Shown here: in pieces, positions 15,302-24,481 of the stretch | How positions within the stretch are numbered: position 1 is the stretch's first letter | Layout: each line of letters starts with the position of its first letter | Assembly (NCBI GenBank): GCA_038229055.1 | Contig: JBBROU010000063.1 | Coordinates: 1 to 30,465, forward strand | Direction: 5' to 3' | DNA from: JANYJA01 sp038229055 | Lineage (GTDB): Bacteria > Acidobacteriota > Terriglobia > Bryobacterales > Bryobacteraceae | DNA length: 30,465 nucleotides | Notes under the pieces: generated by a model | The model's input: the letters and a program-made list of their open reading frames with translations, nothing else | Databases searched by the model: none | Told to the model about the DNA's origin: nothing | Made by a program: the position numbers and the translations under genes

Positions 15302-17110
15302 CTAAATTCCGGCGCGCGGCTCGCTTGGCGGCTTACCGATCCACACCCGGTAAATCTTCGCGTCGGCGAACGGGACCAGCACCAGCGACGTTCCCCCGAT
15401 GCCATCGATCGCATAGGCCTGATGCCCAGGCCATCCCTTCGGCAGCCGGCCGGCCGCGTCGCGCAAATGCAGTTGCCCGGCGTTCATCGTCGCGACCTGC
15501 GCCGCCTCCAGACTCGCAAGCCCCGGGTTCGCCTCGCGCTCGATCGCGAGCACCTGCGGACCGCGTTGAATGGCGACAGAAGTGGGGTAGCTCGGCCCGC
15601 CCGCGATCACGTGCACGGTCATGTCCATCGAGATCTCCACCTGGTCGCCCTGCTTCCACTTGCGATCGATCGTGACCAGTTCGCCCGGTTCAGCGGTGAA
15701 TTTCTGGCCATTCACCCTTGCCGCGTAATCCGCCGTCCAGCGCGGCACCCGAAGATAGAGAGCGAACTTATTTTTCTTACCCGGCGCGATGGTCAGCGTG
15801 ACTTTGCCGTCCATCGGAAACTGCGTTTCGGACTTGACCGACGCAACGCCCGTATGCATCTCGCCCGGCACGTAGGAAAGAATCTCGATACCGTTCTCGC
15901 GCGTGCCCCACACCAGTTGCGGCAGCATCGAGATACCGCGCGGCTCGCTCGATACGCAGCAATTTATGCCCGGCGTCGGGCTCTTCTTGCCGTTCAGCGG
16001 GGTGAAATAGCAGATGTTTCCCGTTTGCGGGTCCTGCGCGCCCAGCAGTTGGTTATAGATCGCGCGCTCGATTTCGTCGCCGTACTTCGCATCGCCGCTG
16101 AGCCGCAGAAGCTGCCAGTTCAACTGAATCCAAGTAACCGTCACACACCCTTCGCCGACATGGTCCGCCTCATCGCCCGGAAGCGCGCCATCCGTTAAAA
16201 AGTGTTCTTTCGAGCTGCTCGTCCCGGTCACATAGAGGCGCTTCGAGCTCACATCCTTCCAGGCGATCATCGCCGGCTTCAGAAACTTCTCATCGCCGCT
16301 GACGCGGTAGAGGTCCACCAAGCCGACGAGATTCGAAAGCATCTCGTATGCCTTCGCGTTTGCGGTCTTGAATACGCTGCCTGTTTCGTTCAGCGTCGTC
16401 ATGATCCTCGGTCCTTTCGGCGAATCCCACGCGCGGGTGATGTAGTAACAAAAGTTTAGATACCGTGGGTCCCCGGTGTAGCGATAGAGCATCACCATCG
16501 GCTCGAGCACGCTGGTGGCGGCCATTCCGACGTGCTCTCCCGCTACGATGATGTCGCGCTGTCCCGGCGCTTCTCCAAAAGTTGTTACCAGCAAATTGCC
16601 GATCTTCTTCGCCGCCGCCAAGGGTGCCTCGTCGGCCGTTACCCGGTAGTAACTCAGAAGTCCCAGCAGATCGTATTTATGCACCCAGACATCCCAACTG
16701 GTCCAGCGTTTATCGTCCGTGTAGGTGCCTAGATATCCGTCGGGGAGTTGCGTCGCGACTAACTCATGGGCGATGCGATCCATCAGGGTCTTCAAGCGAG
16801 CGTCGCCGGTGTACTCCCAGGTGTTCGCCGCGGCATGCAGGAATTTGCCGGCATGCTCGCCAATCCAATCCTGCTTGCCGGGCCGGTGCTGAAAGCCTTC
16901 CATGATGCCTTTTTCATCGACGTGAAGCAGCCGGCCTTCCAGGTTCACCTTCATGCGCTCGCCCAGCAGTCCTTCGATCTTCTGCTGTCCATACGGAGTC
17001 GGGATGAACTTGTCGTTCACCTTGTTTTTTATCTTGTCGATCGCGACTGGTTGAGGCCGGCTCGCCATGGCGGTCAGGGCCGTGAACACCAGCAAAATTA
17101 GGGGCTTCAT
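15302..17110 (-). CDS. Exported GH127-family glycoside hydrolase (beta-L-arabinofuranosidase-like)
   Basis: The product has 602 residues from ATG 17110. A signal peptide (MKPLILLVFTALTAMAS) is followed by an (alpha/alpha)6 barrel of the DUF1680/GH127 type and C-terminal beta domains. GH127 enzymes use a Zn-bound cysteine nucleophile; HypBA1 has Glu338, Cys340, Cys417 and Cys418. Here Glu323-Gly-Cys325 (GEGCVTV) and Cys387-Cys388 (NCCVSSEPRG) fit that set (numbered from the TTG three codons upstream), so the site appears intact. The likely substrate is an arabinofuranoside or related plant glycan, but GH127 is broad. TTG 17119 is possible, but the ATG begins the signal peptide. A TATACT box 8 nt upstream and no Shine-Dalgarno suggest a leaderless transcript. 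Confidence 0.9.
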   Translation of the reverse strand: MKPLILLVFTALTAMASRPQPVAIDKIKNKVNDKFIPTPYGQQKIEGLLGERMKVNLEGRLLHVDEKGIMEGFQHRPGKQDWIGEHAGKFLHAAANTWEYTGDARLKTLMDRIAHELVATQLPDGYLGTYTDDKRWTSWDVWVHKYDLLGLLSYYRVTADEAPLAAAKKIGNLLVTTFGEAPGQRDIIVAGEHVGMAATSVLEPMVMLYRYTGDPRYLNFCYYITRAWDSPKGPRIMTTLNETGSVFKTANAKAYEMLSNLVGLVDLYRVSGDEKFLKPAMIAWKDVSSKRLYVTGTSSSKEHFLTDGALPGDEADHVGEGCVTVTWIQLNWQLLRLSGDAKYGDEIERAIYNQLLGAQDPQTGNICYFTPLNGKKSPTPGINCCVSSEPRGISMLPQLVWGTRENGIEILSYVPGEMHTGVASVKSETQFPMDGKVTLTIAPGKKNKFALYLRVPRWTADYAARVNGQKFTAEPGELVTIDRKWKQGDQVEISMDMTVHVIAGGPSYPTSVAIQRGPQVLAIEREANPGLASLEAAQVATMNAGQLHLRDAAGRLPKGWPGHQAYAIDGIGGTSLVLVPFADAKIYRVWIGKPPSEPRAGI

Positions 17111-17118
17111 GACAGTCA

Positions 17119-17128
17119 AGTATATGAT
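17119..17128. promoter_or_regulatory. Overlapping divergent -10 elements
   Basis: TATACT on the minus strand (17124 to 17119) lies 8 nt before the GH127 ATG (17110), and TATGAT on the plus strand (17123-17128) lies 6 nt before the YVTN gene TTG (17135). Only 24 bp separate the two coding starts, and neither has a Shine-Dalgarno. The -35 regions would lie inside the opposite gene and are weak. Only one polymerase could occupy this site at a time. Confidence 0.45.
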
Positions 17129-17134
17129 GAATGA

Positions 17135-18250
17135 TTGTGTTTCGACCGCTTAAACCGTCGTGAGCTGCTGATCGCGTTTGCGGGATTGGCGGCATGCAAA
17201 AAACGCGCCAGCCGCTTCAACGGATATGCATTCGTAGCGAATGCCGGCTCGCGCAGCGTTGCGGTTGTGAATCTAAGCAGCTTCTCTCTGGTTCGAGAAA
17301 TTCCTTTGGCGGCGCCACCTTCGGCCGTACTCTCGCTCAGCAACCCGGCGCGTGTAATCGCCCTCACTCCCAACAATGGCGAGATCGCCGAACTCGACTG
17401 CGGTGCACTCGGCCGATCGCGCAAGCTGCGAATCGCCCCGCGCGCGATATCGATGCGTGCCAGCGCCGACGCGCGCTCGCTGTGGGTCCTCTGCGGCGAA
17501 CCGGCCTCTCTGGTGCGCGTCGATCTCGCTCAATGGCGCGTCGCCAGTCGAACTTTCTTTGCCGCGATTCCATCCGACTTCGACATCTCCGAAACGCACG
17601 CCGTGGTGGCCCTTCCCTCGGCGCATGCCGCCGCGGTCGTCGATCTGAAATCCGGAAAAACGGTGCGCAGCATCGCCGCCGATTGCACCTCGGTGCGCTT
17701 CGCCGCCAAAGGTGCTCAGGTCATCACGGCGAATTCGGCAACCCGTGTGCTGTCGCTCTATGAAACCGCTGGCGGCCAGTTACTGGTCACTCTTCCGCTT
17801 GCTCTTTCCCCGCGCAACTTCTGCCTGAACACCGACGGTGGCCAACTTTTTCTGACCGGTGAAGGCATGGACGGCGTGGCCATCGTGAGTCCCTACCAAA
17901 CCCAAGTCGCCGAGACGATTCTCGCCGGTCACACGCCCGGCAGCATGGCCGTGACCACATCGCAGCCCGAGTATCTTTTCGTGGCGAACTCGCAATCGGG
18001 CGACGTCTCCGTGATCGATGTGCAGAGCCGTCGCTTGGTCGCGCAAGTGCCCGTCGGCGAAGATCCCGCCGCGATCGCGATCACTCCCGACAATGCCTAC
18101 GCGCTGGTCGCCAACCGCCGCTCCGGAGACCTCGCCGTGATCCGCGTCTCGACCTTTGCCGGCCTCAACCGCCGGACCCGCTCGGCTCCGCTCTTCACGT
18201 TGATCAGGGTAGGTTCGCAGCCAGGGTCGATTGCGATCTGCGCGCTTTAG
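17135..18250 (+). CDS. YVTN/YncE-type beta-propeller lipoprotein
   Basis: The 371-residue product begins with MCFDRLNRRELLIAFAGLAA and Cys21. That is a lipobox (GLAAC) behind a twin-Arg motif, so it is probably a lipoprotein, perhaps exported by Tat. The rest is a seven-bladed propeller of the YncE type, with repeats such as YAFVANAGSRSVAVVNL, YLFVANSQSGDVSVIDV and YALVANRRSGDLAVIRV, each followed by a P-x-x-I-A-[IV]-[TS] turn. Such propellers bind proteins or ligands; no catalytic residues are known. TTG 17135 is the only start that keeps the whole signal; nearby ATGs are out of frame. Its stop overlaps the stop of the convergent amidohydrolase gene. Confidence 0.85.
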   Translation: MCFDRLNRRELLIAFAGLAACKKRASRFNGYAFVANAGSRSVAVVNLSSFSLVREIPLAAPPSAVLSLSNPARVIALTPNNGEIAELDCGALGRSRKLRIAPRAISMRASADARSLWVLCGEPASLVRVDLAQWRVASRTFFAAIPSDFDISETHAVVALPSAHAAAVVDLKSGKTVRSIAADCTSVRFAAKGAQVITANSATRVLSLYETAGGQLLVTLPLALSPRNFCLNTDGGQLFLTGEGMDGVAIVSPYQTQVAETILAGHTPGSMAVTTSQPEYLFVANSQSGDVSVIDVQSRRLVAQVPVGEDPAAIAITPDNAYALVANRRSGDLAVIRVSTFAGLNRRTRSAPLFTLIRVGSQPGSIAICAL

Positions 18251-19932
18251 AGGATATGCCGCACCGCCCGCCCAGGCTTTGCGCCAGTATGCTCCCCATC
18301 CTTCAGCACCTGCACGCCATTCACAAAAACCTGCTGCATCCCCGTTGCATATTGCCGCGGTTTGTCATAAGTCGCGTGATCCCGAAACCCCCGATTGAAC
18401 ACCACGACATCCGCGAAATATCCCTCGCGCAATAACCCCCGACGATCGAGATGCAAGTTCTCCGCCGGCAGCCCGGTCAGCCTCCGCACGCCTTCGGGCA
18501 ACGGAATCAGCCCTTCCTCGAGAACATACTGCCCCATGAACTTCGCAAAGTTTCCATACGCGCGCGGATGCGTGCTCGATTTCAGAAACACACCCTCCGG
18601 CGCCATCGACGCCGCATCCGAACCCAAGCTCACCCACGGCAGTTGAATCTCCTTGCGAATGTTGTCCTCGTTAATGATGAAGTAAACCGTTTCCACGCGG
18701 CTTCCATCTTCGATCACCAAGTCGATGACCGTATCCACCGGCGACTTCCCACGCATGGCCGCCACGTCCGCCAGAGTCTTGCCCGTCAGCGGCTTCAGCG
18801 CATCGCTCTTGAATCCCACGAACAACACATTCTTCGGATCCCCCGCGCCCAGGAACAGGTTCTCCCATACCGTCGTCGGCGTCGTCATTTCGCGTTTCAC
18901 CCGCGCGCGAATTGCCGGATCCATCAGGCGCTTCCGCCACGCGTCGTACCCGCCTTCCTGCACCCACGGCGGCATTACGGCATCGAGGCCGGTCGACCCG
19001 GCCGTGTACGTGTACATGTCCGCGGTAATCTTCAGACCTTCTTTGCGCGCCGCTTCGATCTTCTCCAGCACCTGCGGAAGCTTGTCCCAATTCGACTTTC
19101 CCGCAATCTTCAAATGATAAATTTCGGCCGGCACCTGCGCTTGCCTCGCAATCGAGATCAACTCATCCACCGCTGCCAGCACGCCATTGCCCTCGCTGCG
19201 GATATGCGAAATGTAACTGCCCTTGAACTTCGCCGCTTCCTGGCAAAGCGCGACTAGCTCACCCGTCTTGGCATAGAACCCGGGCGCATAGATCAGCGCC
19301 GATCCTACACCTAGCGCGCCCTCCTGCATCGCCTGCCGCACCAGGGCGCGCATCGCCTCAAGTTCCTCGGCAGTCGGCGCTCGATTCGCATCGCCCAGTA
19401 CGTTCTCGCGCACGGTGGTCGCCCCCACGAATGACGCGATATTCGTCGAGATCCCCCGCTTCACCATCGTGTCAAGGTATTCGCCGAGCGTGGTCCACGT
19501 GATCTCGTACTTGATGTCGCCCATGTGCGCGATCGCATCAGCCTTCATGCCCGCAGTCATCGGCCCCATCGAGCTGCCTTCGCCAAAGATTTCCAGCGTG
19601 ACGCCCTGCCGGATGTCGCTCTGCGATTTCCCGTCCACGATCAGCGATTCTGTCGCCCAGCTCAGCATGTTGATGAAGCCAGGCGCGACGATGGAACCGC
19701 CCGCATCGAGATCGATCTTCCCGCGCGATTTCGAAAGATCCCCGATTTTCGCGATCTTGTCTCCGCGGATGCCGAGGTCGGCCTGCACGCATTTCGCGCC
19801 GGTGCCATCGCACACGCGGCCGTCGCGCAGGATTACGTCGTAGTCGGGCGCGCGTGAACAGCCAATCAGGGTCAGCAGCGGCACCAGCGCTAGCGTTGCC
19901 CTACGCGTGAACAAGTCTCTCCTTGTGCGCAT
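18247..19932 (-). CDS. D-aminoacylase-like amidohydrolase lipoprotein
   Basis: The 561-residue product has a signal with twin Arg and a lipobox (LTLIGC, Cys25), then an amidohydrolase-3 fold like N-acyl-D-amino-acid deacylases. His243 (ISHIRSEG), His273 (YHLKIAG) and Asp439 (LGSDA) match the second-site His residues and catalytic Asp of D-aminoacylase. The first-strand HxH is missing: the usual PGFIDxHxH reads PGFINMLSW. The bridging Cys is also replaced (GVTLEIFGEGSS). It may be a subfamily with altered metal binding or another N-acyl substrate. Its ATG lies inside the end of the Gfo/Idh/MocA gene (32-nt overlap), so the two are co-translated. Confidence 0.85.
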   Translation of the reverse strand: MRTRRDLFTRRATLALVPLLTLIGCSRAPDYDVILRDGRVCDGTGAKCVQADLGIRGDKIAKIGDLSKSRGKIDLDAGGSIVAPGFINMLSWATESLIVDGKSQSDIRQGVTLEIFGEGSSMGPMTAGMKADAIAHMGDIKYEITWTTLGEYLDTMVKRGISTNIASFVGATTVRENVLGDANRAPTAEELEAMRALVRQAMQEGALGVGSALIYAPGFYAKTGELVALCQEAAKFKGSYISHIRSEGNGVLAAVDELISIARQAQVPAEIYHLKIAGKSNWDKLPQVLEKIEAARKEGLKITADMYTYTAGSTGLDAVMPPWVQEGGYDAWRKRLMDPAIRARVKREMTTPTTVWENLFLGAGDPKNVLFVGFKSDALKPLTGKTLADVAAMRGKSPVDTVIDLVIEDGSRVETVYFIINEDNIRKEIQLPWVSLGSDAASMAPEGVFLKSSTHPRAYGNFAKFMGQYVLEEGLIPLPEGVRRLTGLPAENLHLDRRGLLREGYFADVVVFNRGFRDHATYDKPRQYATGMQQVFVNGVQVLKDGEHTGAKPGRAVRHIL

Positions 19933-21109
19933 CCCACGCCAAATACTTCCGCTTGCGATACGATTCCACGCCCATGCTGCACGCCACCACGCCGTAATAG
20001 CCCAGCGTCACATCGCACTTCAGCGGCTCATTCTTGCGGATCGCATTCTGCAGATTGCGATGATGCAGCTCAATATTCTCCGCGCCATGCTTGACGTAGG
20101 TGATCTCTTCAACGTCCTTCGCGAACTCCCGCTGCGGCTTAATCGTGAACCCGGTGCGCGTGAATGTCAGCGTCGCGTGATGCCCGCGAATCACATGCTC
20201 GATCGGCGTATCGTTGGCGAGTGACGAGATCATCACCACGGTTGGCCCGCCAGGATAATCCAGCATCACGTTGAAGGTATCCGGAACCTCCGCGGGACTC
20301 TTAGTGAACTCGAACATCCCGCCCGTGCCCACGCCGCGCTCGGGGAACTTCAGGTCGAGCGCCTTGATGATGCGCGTCACGCGATGGATGAACAAGTCTG
20401 TGGCGATGCCGCCGGAGTAATCCCAATAGCGCCGCCACCGGAAAAACCGATCCGGATCCCACGGACGTTTCGGCGCCGGCCCTAGCCACGTTTTCCAATC
20501 TAAATTCTCGCCCGGCCGCGCATCCGGATCGATATCGTAAGGCCAGATGTCATCCAGATTATTGCGTGAGTAATCGATCTGCGACATCACTACCTTGCCC
20601 AGTTTGCCTTCGGCAATGTAGCGATGCGCGGCCTCGTAAGAATCGTCCGACATCCCCTGCACGCCAACCTGCATCTTCACCCCCGCCGCCCGCACCTTTG
20701 CGATCACGCGCTTGGATTGCTCCACGGTGCGTGTCATCGGCTTCTCGCAATAGATATGTTTTCCCGCCGAAGCTGCGTCCATCGTGATCGGGAAATGCCA
20801 ATGTTCCGGCGTGGCGATCAGCACATAATCGATGCTCTTGTCCGACAGGATATCCTGATAGCGCTTGATGATCTTGCCGCTGGTGAACTGCGAAGCCTTC
20901 TCGGCGCGCTTGTCGAAAAGGTCGCAGACGCTGCCGACTTCCACGTTGTCGGTGTCGCGCATCGCGACGAGCTTCTTCATGTGCTCCATCGCCATTCCGC
21001 CGCAGCCGATGACGCCGACGCGCAGCCGTTCGTTGGCGCCCATAATGCGTGAAGCAGAAAGCGCGGTGGTCGCCGCGGCAACGAAGGTCCGGCGAGTGAT
21101 GGTTTGCAT
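19901..21109 (-). CDS. Tat-exported Gfo/Idh/MocA oxidoreductase
   Basis: The product has 402 residues from ATG 21109. It opens with a twin-arginine signal (MQTITRRTFVAAATTALSAS), so it folds with its nucleotide before export. The Rossmann motif VGVIGCGGMA (31-40) and the EKP signature (CEKPMT, 121-126) mark an NAD(P)-dependent sugar or inositol oxidoreductase; IATDLFIHRVT belongs to the C-terminal domain. Similar exported enzymes use tightly held NAD. The frame extends to 21229, but the signal peptide fixes the ATG. TACACT lies 6 nt upstream without a Shine-Dalgarno, so the mRNA may be leaderless. The sugar substrate is unknown. Confidence 0.9.
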   Translation of the reverse strand: MQTITRRTFVAAATTALSASRIMGANERLRVGVIGCGGMAMEHMKKLVAMRDTDNVEVGSVCDLFDKRAEKASQFTSGKIIKRYQDILSDKSIDYVLIATPEHWHFPITMDAASAGKHIYCEKPMTRTVEQSKRVIAKVRAAGVKMQVGVQGMSDDSYEAAHRYIAEGKLGKVVMSQIDYSRNNLDDIWPYDIDPDARPGENLDWKTWLGPAPKRPWDPDRFFRWRRYWDYSGGIATDLFIHRVTRIIKALDLKFPERGVGTGGMFEFTKSPAEVPDTFNVMLDYPGGPTVVMISSLANDTPIEHVIRGHHATLTFTRTGFTIKPQREFAKDVEEITYVKHGAENIELHHRNLQNAIRKNEPLKCDVTLGYYGVVACSMGVESYRKRKYLAWDAHKERLVHA

Positions 21110-21115
21110 TACGAC

Positions 21116-21121
21116 AGTGTA
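21116..21121 (-). promoter_or_regulatory. -10-like element before the Gfo/Idh/MocA gene
   Basis: TACACT (21121 to 21116) ends 6 nt before ATG 21109. It matches TATAAT at four of six positions, and no Shine-Dalgarno is present. I list it because its position matches the other proposed leaderless starts; alone it would be weak. Confidence 0.3.
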
Positions 21122-21203
21122 CGCCGGAGAAAACTCCCGCGTGGCCCGCGTCGCGTCCTCGCACAACCCAGCGAAGCGATCCGGTGTAACGTAAGGCAAC
21201 ATC

Positions 21204-22082
21204 GTGTACGACGGCCACGTGACGCGCATTCAGACATCAACTGAAATTTTTCTTGAGCGTGCCGCCTATCTCGGCGAAGGCGATTTCAGCGTCGCCTGGC
21301 TCATCAACGGCGAATGGGTCTGCCGCATCGCCAAGCACGCCGAGGCGGCCGCAAGTTTGGGACGCGAAGCCCGCCTGCTTCCTCAAATCGCCGCGAATCT
21401 CCCTTTACCTATCCCGCAGCCTGCCTGTTACGGGTTTATGGGCCGCACAGTTGCGATCCACACGCTAATTCCGGGTGAGCCGCTTACGCGCGATCAATTC
21501 TTATCGCTCGATGGCGCCGTGCGCGACCGCTGTACCCGGCAACTCGCCGAATTTCTCGCTGTCTTTCATCGCACCAACCTCGCCATGGCCCGTCAATGCG
21601 GCATCGAGGTCATCGATTATCCCGCTCGTTATCGCGAAGTGCGGCGCCGCGCCGAAGAACATCTACTGCCGCGTCTCAACGAATCCGACCGCGCCTATGT
21701 CCGCAAAATCTTCCGCGAGTTTCTCGCCGCCCCGCCCGATCCCGCCGCCTCCGTGCTCCTTCACGGCGACCTCAGTCCCGAACACGTCCTATGGAATCCA
21801 GCCGACGCGCAACTCACCGGCGTCCTTGATTTCGGCGATATGCAAATCGGAGATGCCGCCTGGGATCTGGTCTTTCTCCTGGAAGACTACGGCCCCGAAT
21901 TTGTCACGCTTCTCCTGCGGCGCTTCCCGTCGCCTGACAACCAAGTTCTTCTTCGCTGTGCCCACCAGCTTCGCGAACTCGATACGGTCGAATGGGCCGC
22001 CAGCGTATGTTCCGGTGAGCGCGATGCCGAAGGCGAAGATCCTCGCGCCAGCATCGCCGCGCTTCGGGAGCCTTGGGAGTGA
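21204..22082 (+). CDS. Aminoglycoside-phosphotransferase-fold kinase
   Basis: The 292-residue product has the APH (PF01636) fold. The catalytic loop is HGDLSPEHVLW (187-197, Asp189) and the metal-binding motif is LDFGD (208-212, Asp209), followed by DAAWDLVFLL. The N-lobe carries GEGDFSVAWLI and VCRIAK with the likely ATP-binding Lys44. APH-fold enzymes phosphorylate antibiotics, sugars, homoserine or other small molecules, and sequence alone does not decide. Nothing nearby suggests antibiotic resistance. GTG 21204 follows a weak AAGG. It is divergent from the oxidoreductase gene, 94 bp away. Confidence 0.85.
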   Translation: MYDGHVTRIQTSTEIFLERAAYLGEGDFSVAWLINGEWVCRIAKHAEAAASLGREARLLPQIAANLPLPIPQPACYGFMGRTVAIHTLIPGEPLTRDQFLSLDGAVRDRCTRQLAEFLAVFHRTNLAMARQCGIEVIDYPARYREVRRRAEEHLLPRLNESDRAYVRKIFREFLAAPPDPAASVLLHGDLSPEHVLWNPADAQLTGVLDFGDMQIGDAAWDLVFLLEDYGPEFVTLLLRRFPSPDNQVLLRCAHQLRELDTVEWAASVCSGERDAEGEDPRASIAALREPWE

Positions 22083-22120
22083 GCTGCATCTTACGCACGG
22101 CGCCCTTCATCCAAGAAAAC

Positions 22121-23164
22121 ATGGCCGTCAATACTGCCACCTACTCGCTGCTCGATCTCGCCCTCGTAAAAACCGGCGGCACCATCGCTGATGCCTTCCG
22201 CAACACGCTCGATCTCGCCCGCCATGCCGAAGGCTGGGGCTACCGCCGCTTCTGGCTCGCCGAGCACCACAACATGCCGGGCATCGCGAGCGCCGCGACT
22301 TCCGTCCTGATCGGCTATGTCGCCAGCGGCACCTCGAATATCCGCGTCGGCTCCGGCGGCATCATGCTCCCTAACCACGCCACCATTATGATCGCCGAGC
22401 AGTTCGGCACGCTTGAAACTCTCTATCCCGGACGCATCGATCTTGGCGTCGGCCGCGCCCCCGGGTCGGACGGACTCACCGCCCGGGCCGTGCGCCGCGG
22501 TCTCAACAGCACCGAAGAAGATTTCCCGCGTCAGGTGCGCGAACTGCTCGCCTATCTGGCGCCAGCCGAGCCCGGCCAGGCTTTGCGAGCCGTCCCCGGC
22601 GAAGGGACCAATGTACCCGTCTGGCTGCTCGGCTCGAGCACGTATAGCGCGCAGCTCGCTGCCGTGATGGGCCTGCCGTTCGCGTTTGCCGCCCACTTCG
22701 CCCCGCAGCAGATGATGGACGCGCTAGACCTCTATCGTCACCATTTTCAGCCGTCGAAGTTCCTCGCGAAGCCCTACGCGCTGGTTGCAATTCCGGTGAT
22801 CGCCGCCGATACCGACGCCGAGGCGCAGCGCCTCTCCACCTCCCCTGTGCTCCGGTTCCTGAAATTGATTCGCGGTGAGCAAATTTTCATGCCGCCGCCT
22901 GTTGACACGATGGAGGGACTCTGGAACCCGCAAGAACGCCAGATGGTGGAATCGCGAATGGCCGAGGCGATTATAGGTGGTCCTCAGACCGTTCGCCAGA
23001 AGCTCATCGATTTCCTACGGAAGACCCAAGCCGACGAAGTGATGTTCGCCTCCGATGTCTTCCATCACGCCGACCGTCTGCGCTCCTACGAGATCACGTC
23101 ACAGGTGATGCGGCAGCTCACGACTGCCAGCGCGCCCGCTAACTTCCTTCCGCAGACCGCATAG
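22121..23164 (+). CDS. LLM-class flavin-dependent oxidoreductase
   Basis: The product has about 347 residues and the luciferase-like monooxygenase TIM barrel. It shows the MsnO8/YhbW-group blocks: RFWLAEHHNMPGIAS, IRVGSGGIMLPNHAT, IAEQFGTLETLYPGRIDLG and GRAPGSD. These enzymes use reduced FMN and oxygen; the substrate is unknown. The frame opens at 22073, but the 16 extra residues read poorly and the conserved region begins just after ATG 22121. That start lies 38 nt past the kinase gene, so one transcript is plausible. The last 26 nt overlap the end of the convergent ankyrin gene. Confidence 0.88.
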   Translation: MAVNTATYSLLDLALVKTGGTIADAFRNTLDLARHAEGWGYRRFWLAEHHNMPGIASAATSVLIGYVASGTSNIRVGSGGIMLPNHATIMIAEQFGTLETLYPGRIDLGVGRAPGSDGLTARAVRRGLNSTEEDFPRQVRELLAYLAPAEPGQALRAVPGEGTNVPVWLLGSSTYSAQLAAVMGLPFAFAAHFAPQQMMDALDLYRHHFQPSKFLAKPYALVAIPVIAADTDAEAQRLSTSPVLRFLKLIRGEQIFMPPPVDTMEGLWNPQERQMVESRMAEAIIGGPQTVRQKLIDFLRKTQADEVMFASDVFHHADRLRSYEITSQVMRQLTTASAPANFLPQTA

Positions 23165-24410
23165 CCTGCGTCAGCAGTTCAATTGTGCCGGCAAAATCTC
23201 CGGTCCCGCGATACCATCCGTTCTCAGCACCGTGTCGCGCCCACCCGAGCGGCGCCAGCTTGAACTCGTTCGCCTCGTCGTCGATCGCCGGATGATGCCG
23301 CAAAATTCCCCGCACCATTTCCGCATTCCCGTGCCACGCGGCCCAATTCAGCGCCGTCCCTCGGTGCTGGCCGCGCGCATTCACCGGCCAGCCCGCGGTA
23401 AGCATCAGCTTGACCGTCTCAACGCGGTTATTCTGAGCCGCATAAGCTAACCTCGCGCTGTCATCATCGCTTAACGAGCGCGCCAGATTCGGACGTTTTT
23501 CCAATAGCGCATTCACAAGATCTTCATCAAGGATTTCGCACGCCACTGCCAGCTTAAGCTCATCCGGGCTGCGCTCCATCAGCAAATCAAAAACGTCTCG
23601 ATGCCCCAACTCGTGCGCAATCTGCTGCGCCGTTCGGTGCCAGCCGAATACCCAAATGTAAATCGTCCCGCCGCTGTGCGCATCGCGCTTCGGAAAGTAA
23701 CGTTCGGAAACGCTCGTATGCACGCTCGCCGGATCAGCAACGAGATGCTTCCGCACCAACTCCACTTCCCCCAACGCTGTAGCCATCAAGATATCCGTCG
23801 CGCACCCGCGCCCCACCAAATACCGAGCTACATCGCTCCGATCGGGAGTTCCGCGGCAAGCATCCGGCTTCTGCAACATATACTGCGCCGGGGTGGACTC
23901 GTGATCGGTGTCGCGCGCATCGATATCCGCCCCGTGCGCCAGCAGATATTCCGCAACCTCAATCGTCGACGCGAAATGCAGCGGTGTTTGCCCATCGCCC
24001 CCGCGCGCGTGAACCACATCCGGCCGCTCCGTGACGAGTTCGCGAATCTTGTCGATCATCCCAAGCCGCGCCGCCGCATGTGCATCCACGGTCGCGCCAC
24101 GCTCGATTAAAAACTGCGCGATCGGCGTCGAAGCTTCGTCCAGTACGCCGAATCCGCCTGCCCACCAATTCGTCCTCGCGTTGATATCGGCACCCGCGTG
24201 CAGCAGAACATCGATCATTTCCCGATCCTGCCTACCGACTGCAATTAGTAGCGGGAACTCCCCGAATGCGGTGCCCGAAACCGGTTCGTTGATGCGCGTC
24301 TTCATCTGCGGATGCTGTTCAAATAACGACGCGACCCTTTTAGAGTCGCCCGCTTTAAACGCTTTCGCCAGTTCTTCTTCAACGTTCATGGGATTCTCGT
24401 ACAAAGGCAT
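23139..24410 (-). CDS. Ankyrin-repeat protein
   Basis: The product has about 423 residues made almost wholly of ankyrin repeats, for example DGQTPLHFASTIEVAEYLLA followed by HGADIDARD, and later copies with GTALNWAAWHGNAEMVRGIL. Ankyrins are protein-binding scaffolds, and no enzyme domain is seen. No signal peptide or membrane helix is visible, so it is probably cytoplasmic. The open frame reaches to 24716, but that part crosses the promoter and reading frame of the higBA locus and has no ankyrin character. ATG 24410 or ATG 24389 is the likely start; TATGCT (24427 to 24422) is a possible -10. It is divergent from higBA. Confidence 0.8.
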   Translation of the reverse strand: MPLYENPMNVEEELAKAFKAGDSKRVASLFEQHPQMKTRINEPVSGTAFGEFPLLIAVGRQDREMIDVLLHAGADINARTNWWAGGFGVLDEASTPIAQFLIERGATVDAHAAARLGMIDKIRELVTERPDVVHARGGDGQTPLHFASTIEVAEYLLAHGADIDARDTDHESTPAQYMLQKPDACRGTPDRSDVARYLVGRGCATDILMATALGEVELVRKHLVADPASVHTSVSERYFPKRDAHSGGTIYIWVFGWHRTAQQIAHELGHRDVFDLLMERSPDELKLAVACEILDEDLVNALLEKRPNLARSLSDDDSARLAYAAQNNRVETVKLMLTAGWPVNARGQHRGTALNWAAWHGNAEMVRGILRHHPAIDDEANEFKLAPLGWARHGAENGWYRGTGDFAGTIELLTQAMRSAEGS

Positions 24411-24481
24411 GCTAGTCGTCCAGCATAACAGCGCCAAACCCCGCCACTTGTTCCGGTAGACTGCGAACGCCACGCCATACA

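Noticed and set aside
15296..16198. 300-codon open frame on the plus strand
   Set aside because: It lies wholly opposite the GH127 gene and its composition is typical of a GC-rich antisense shadow.
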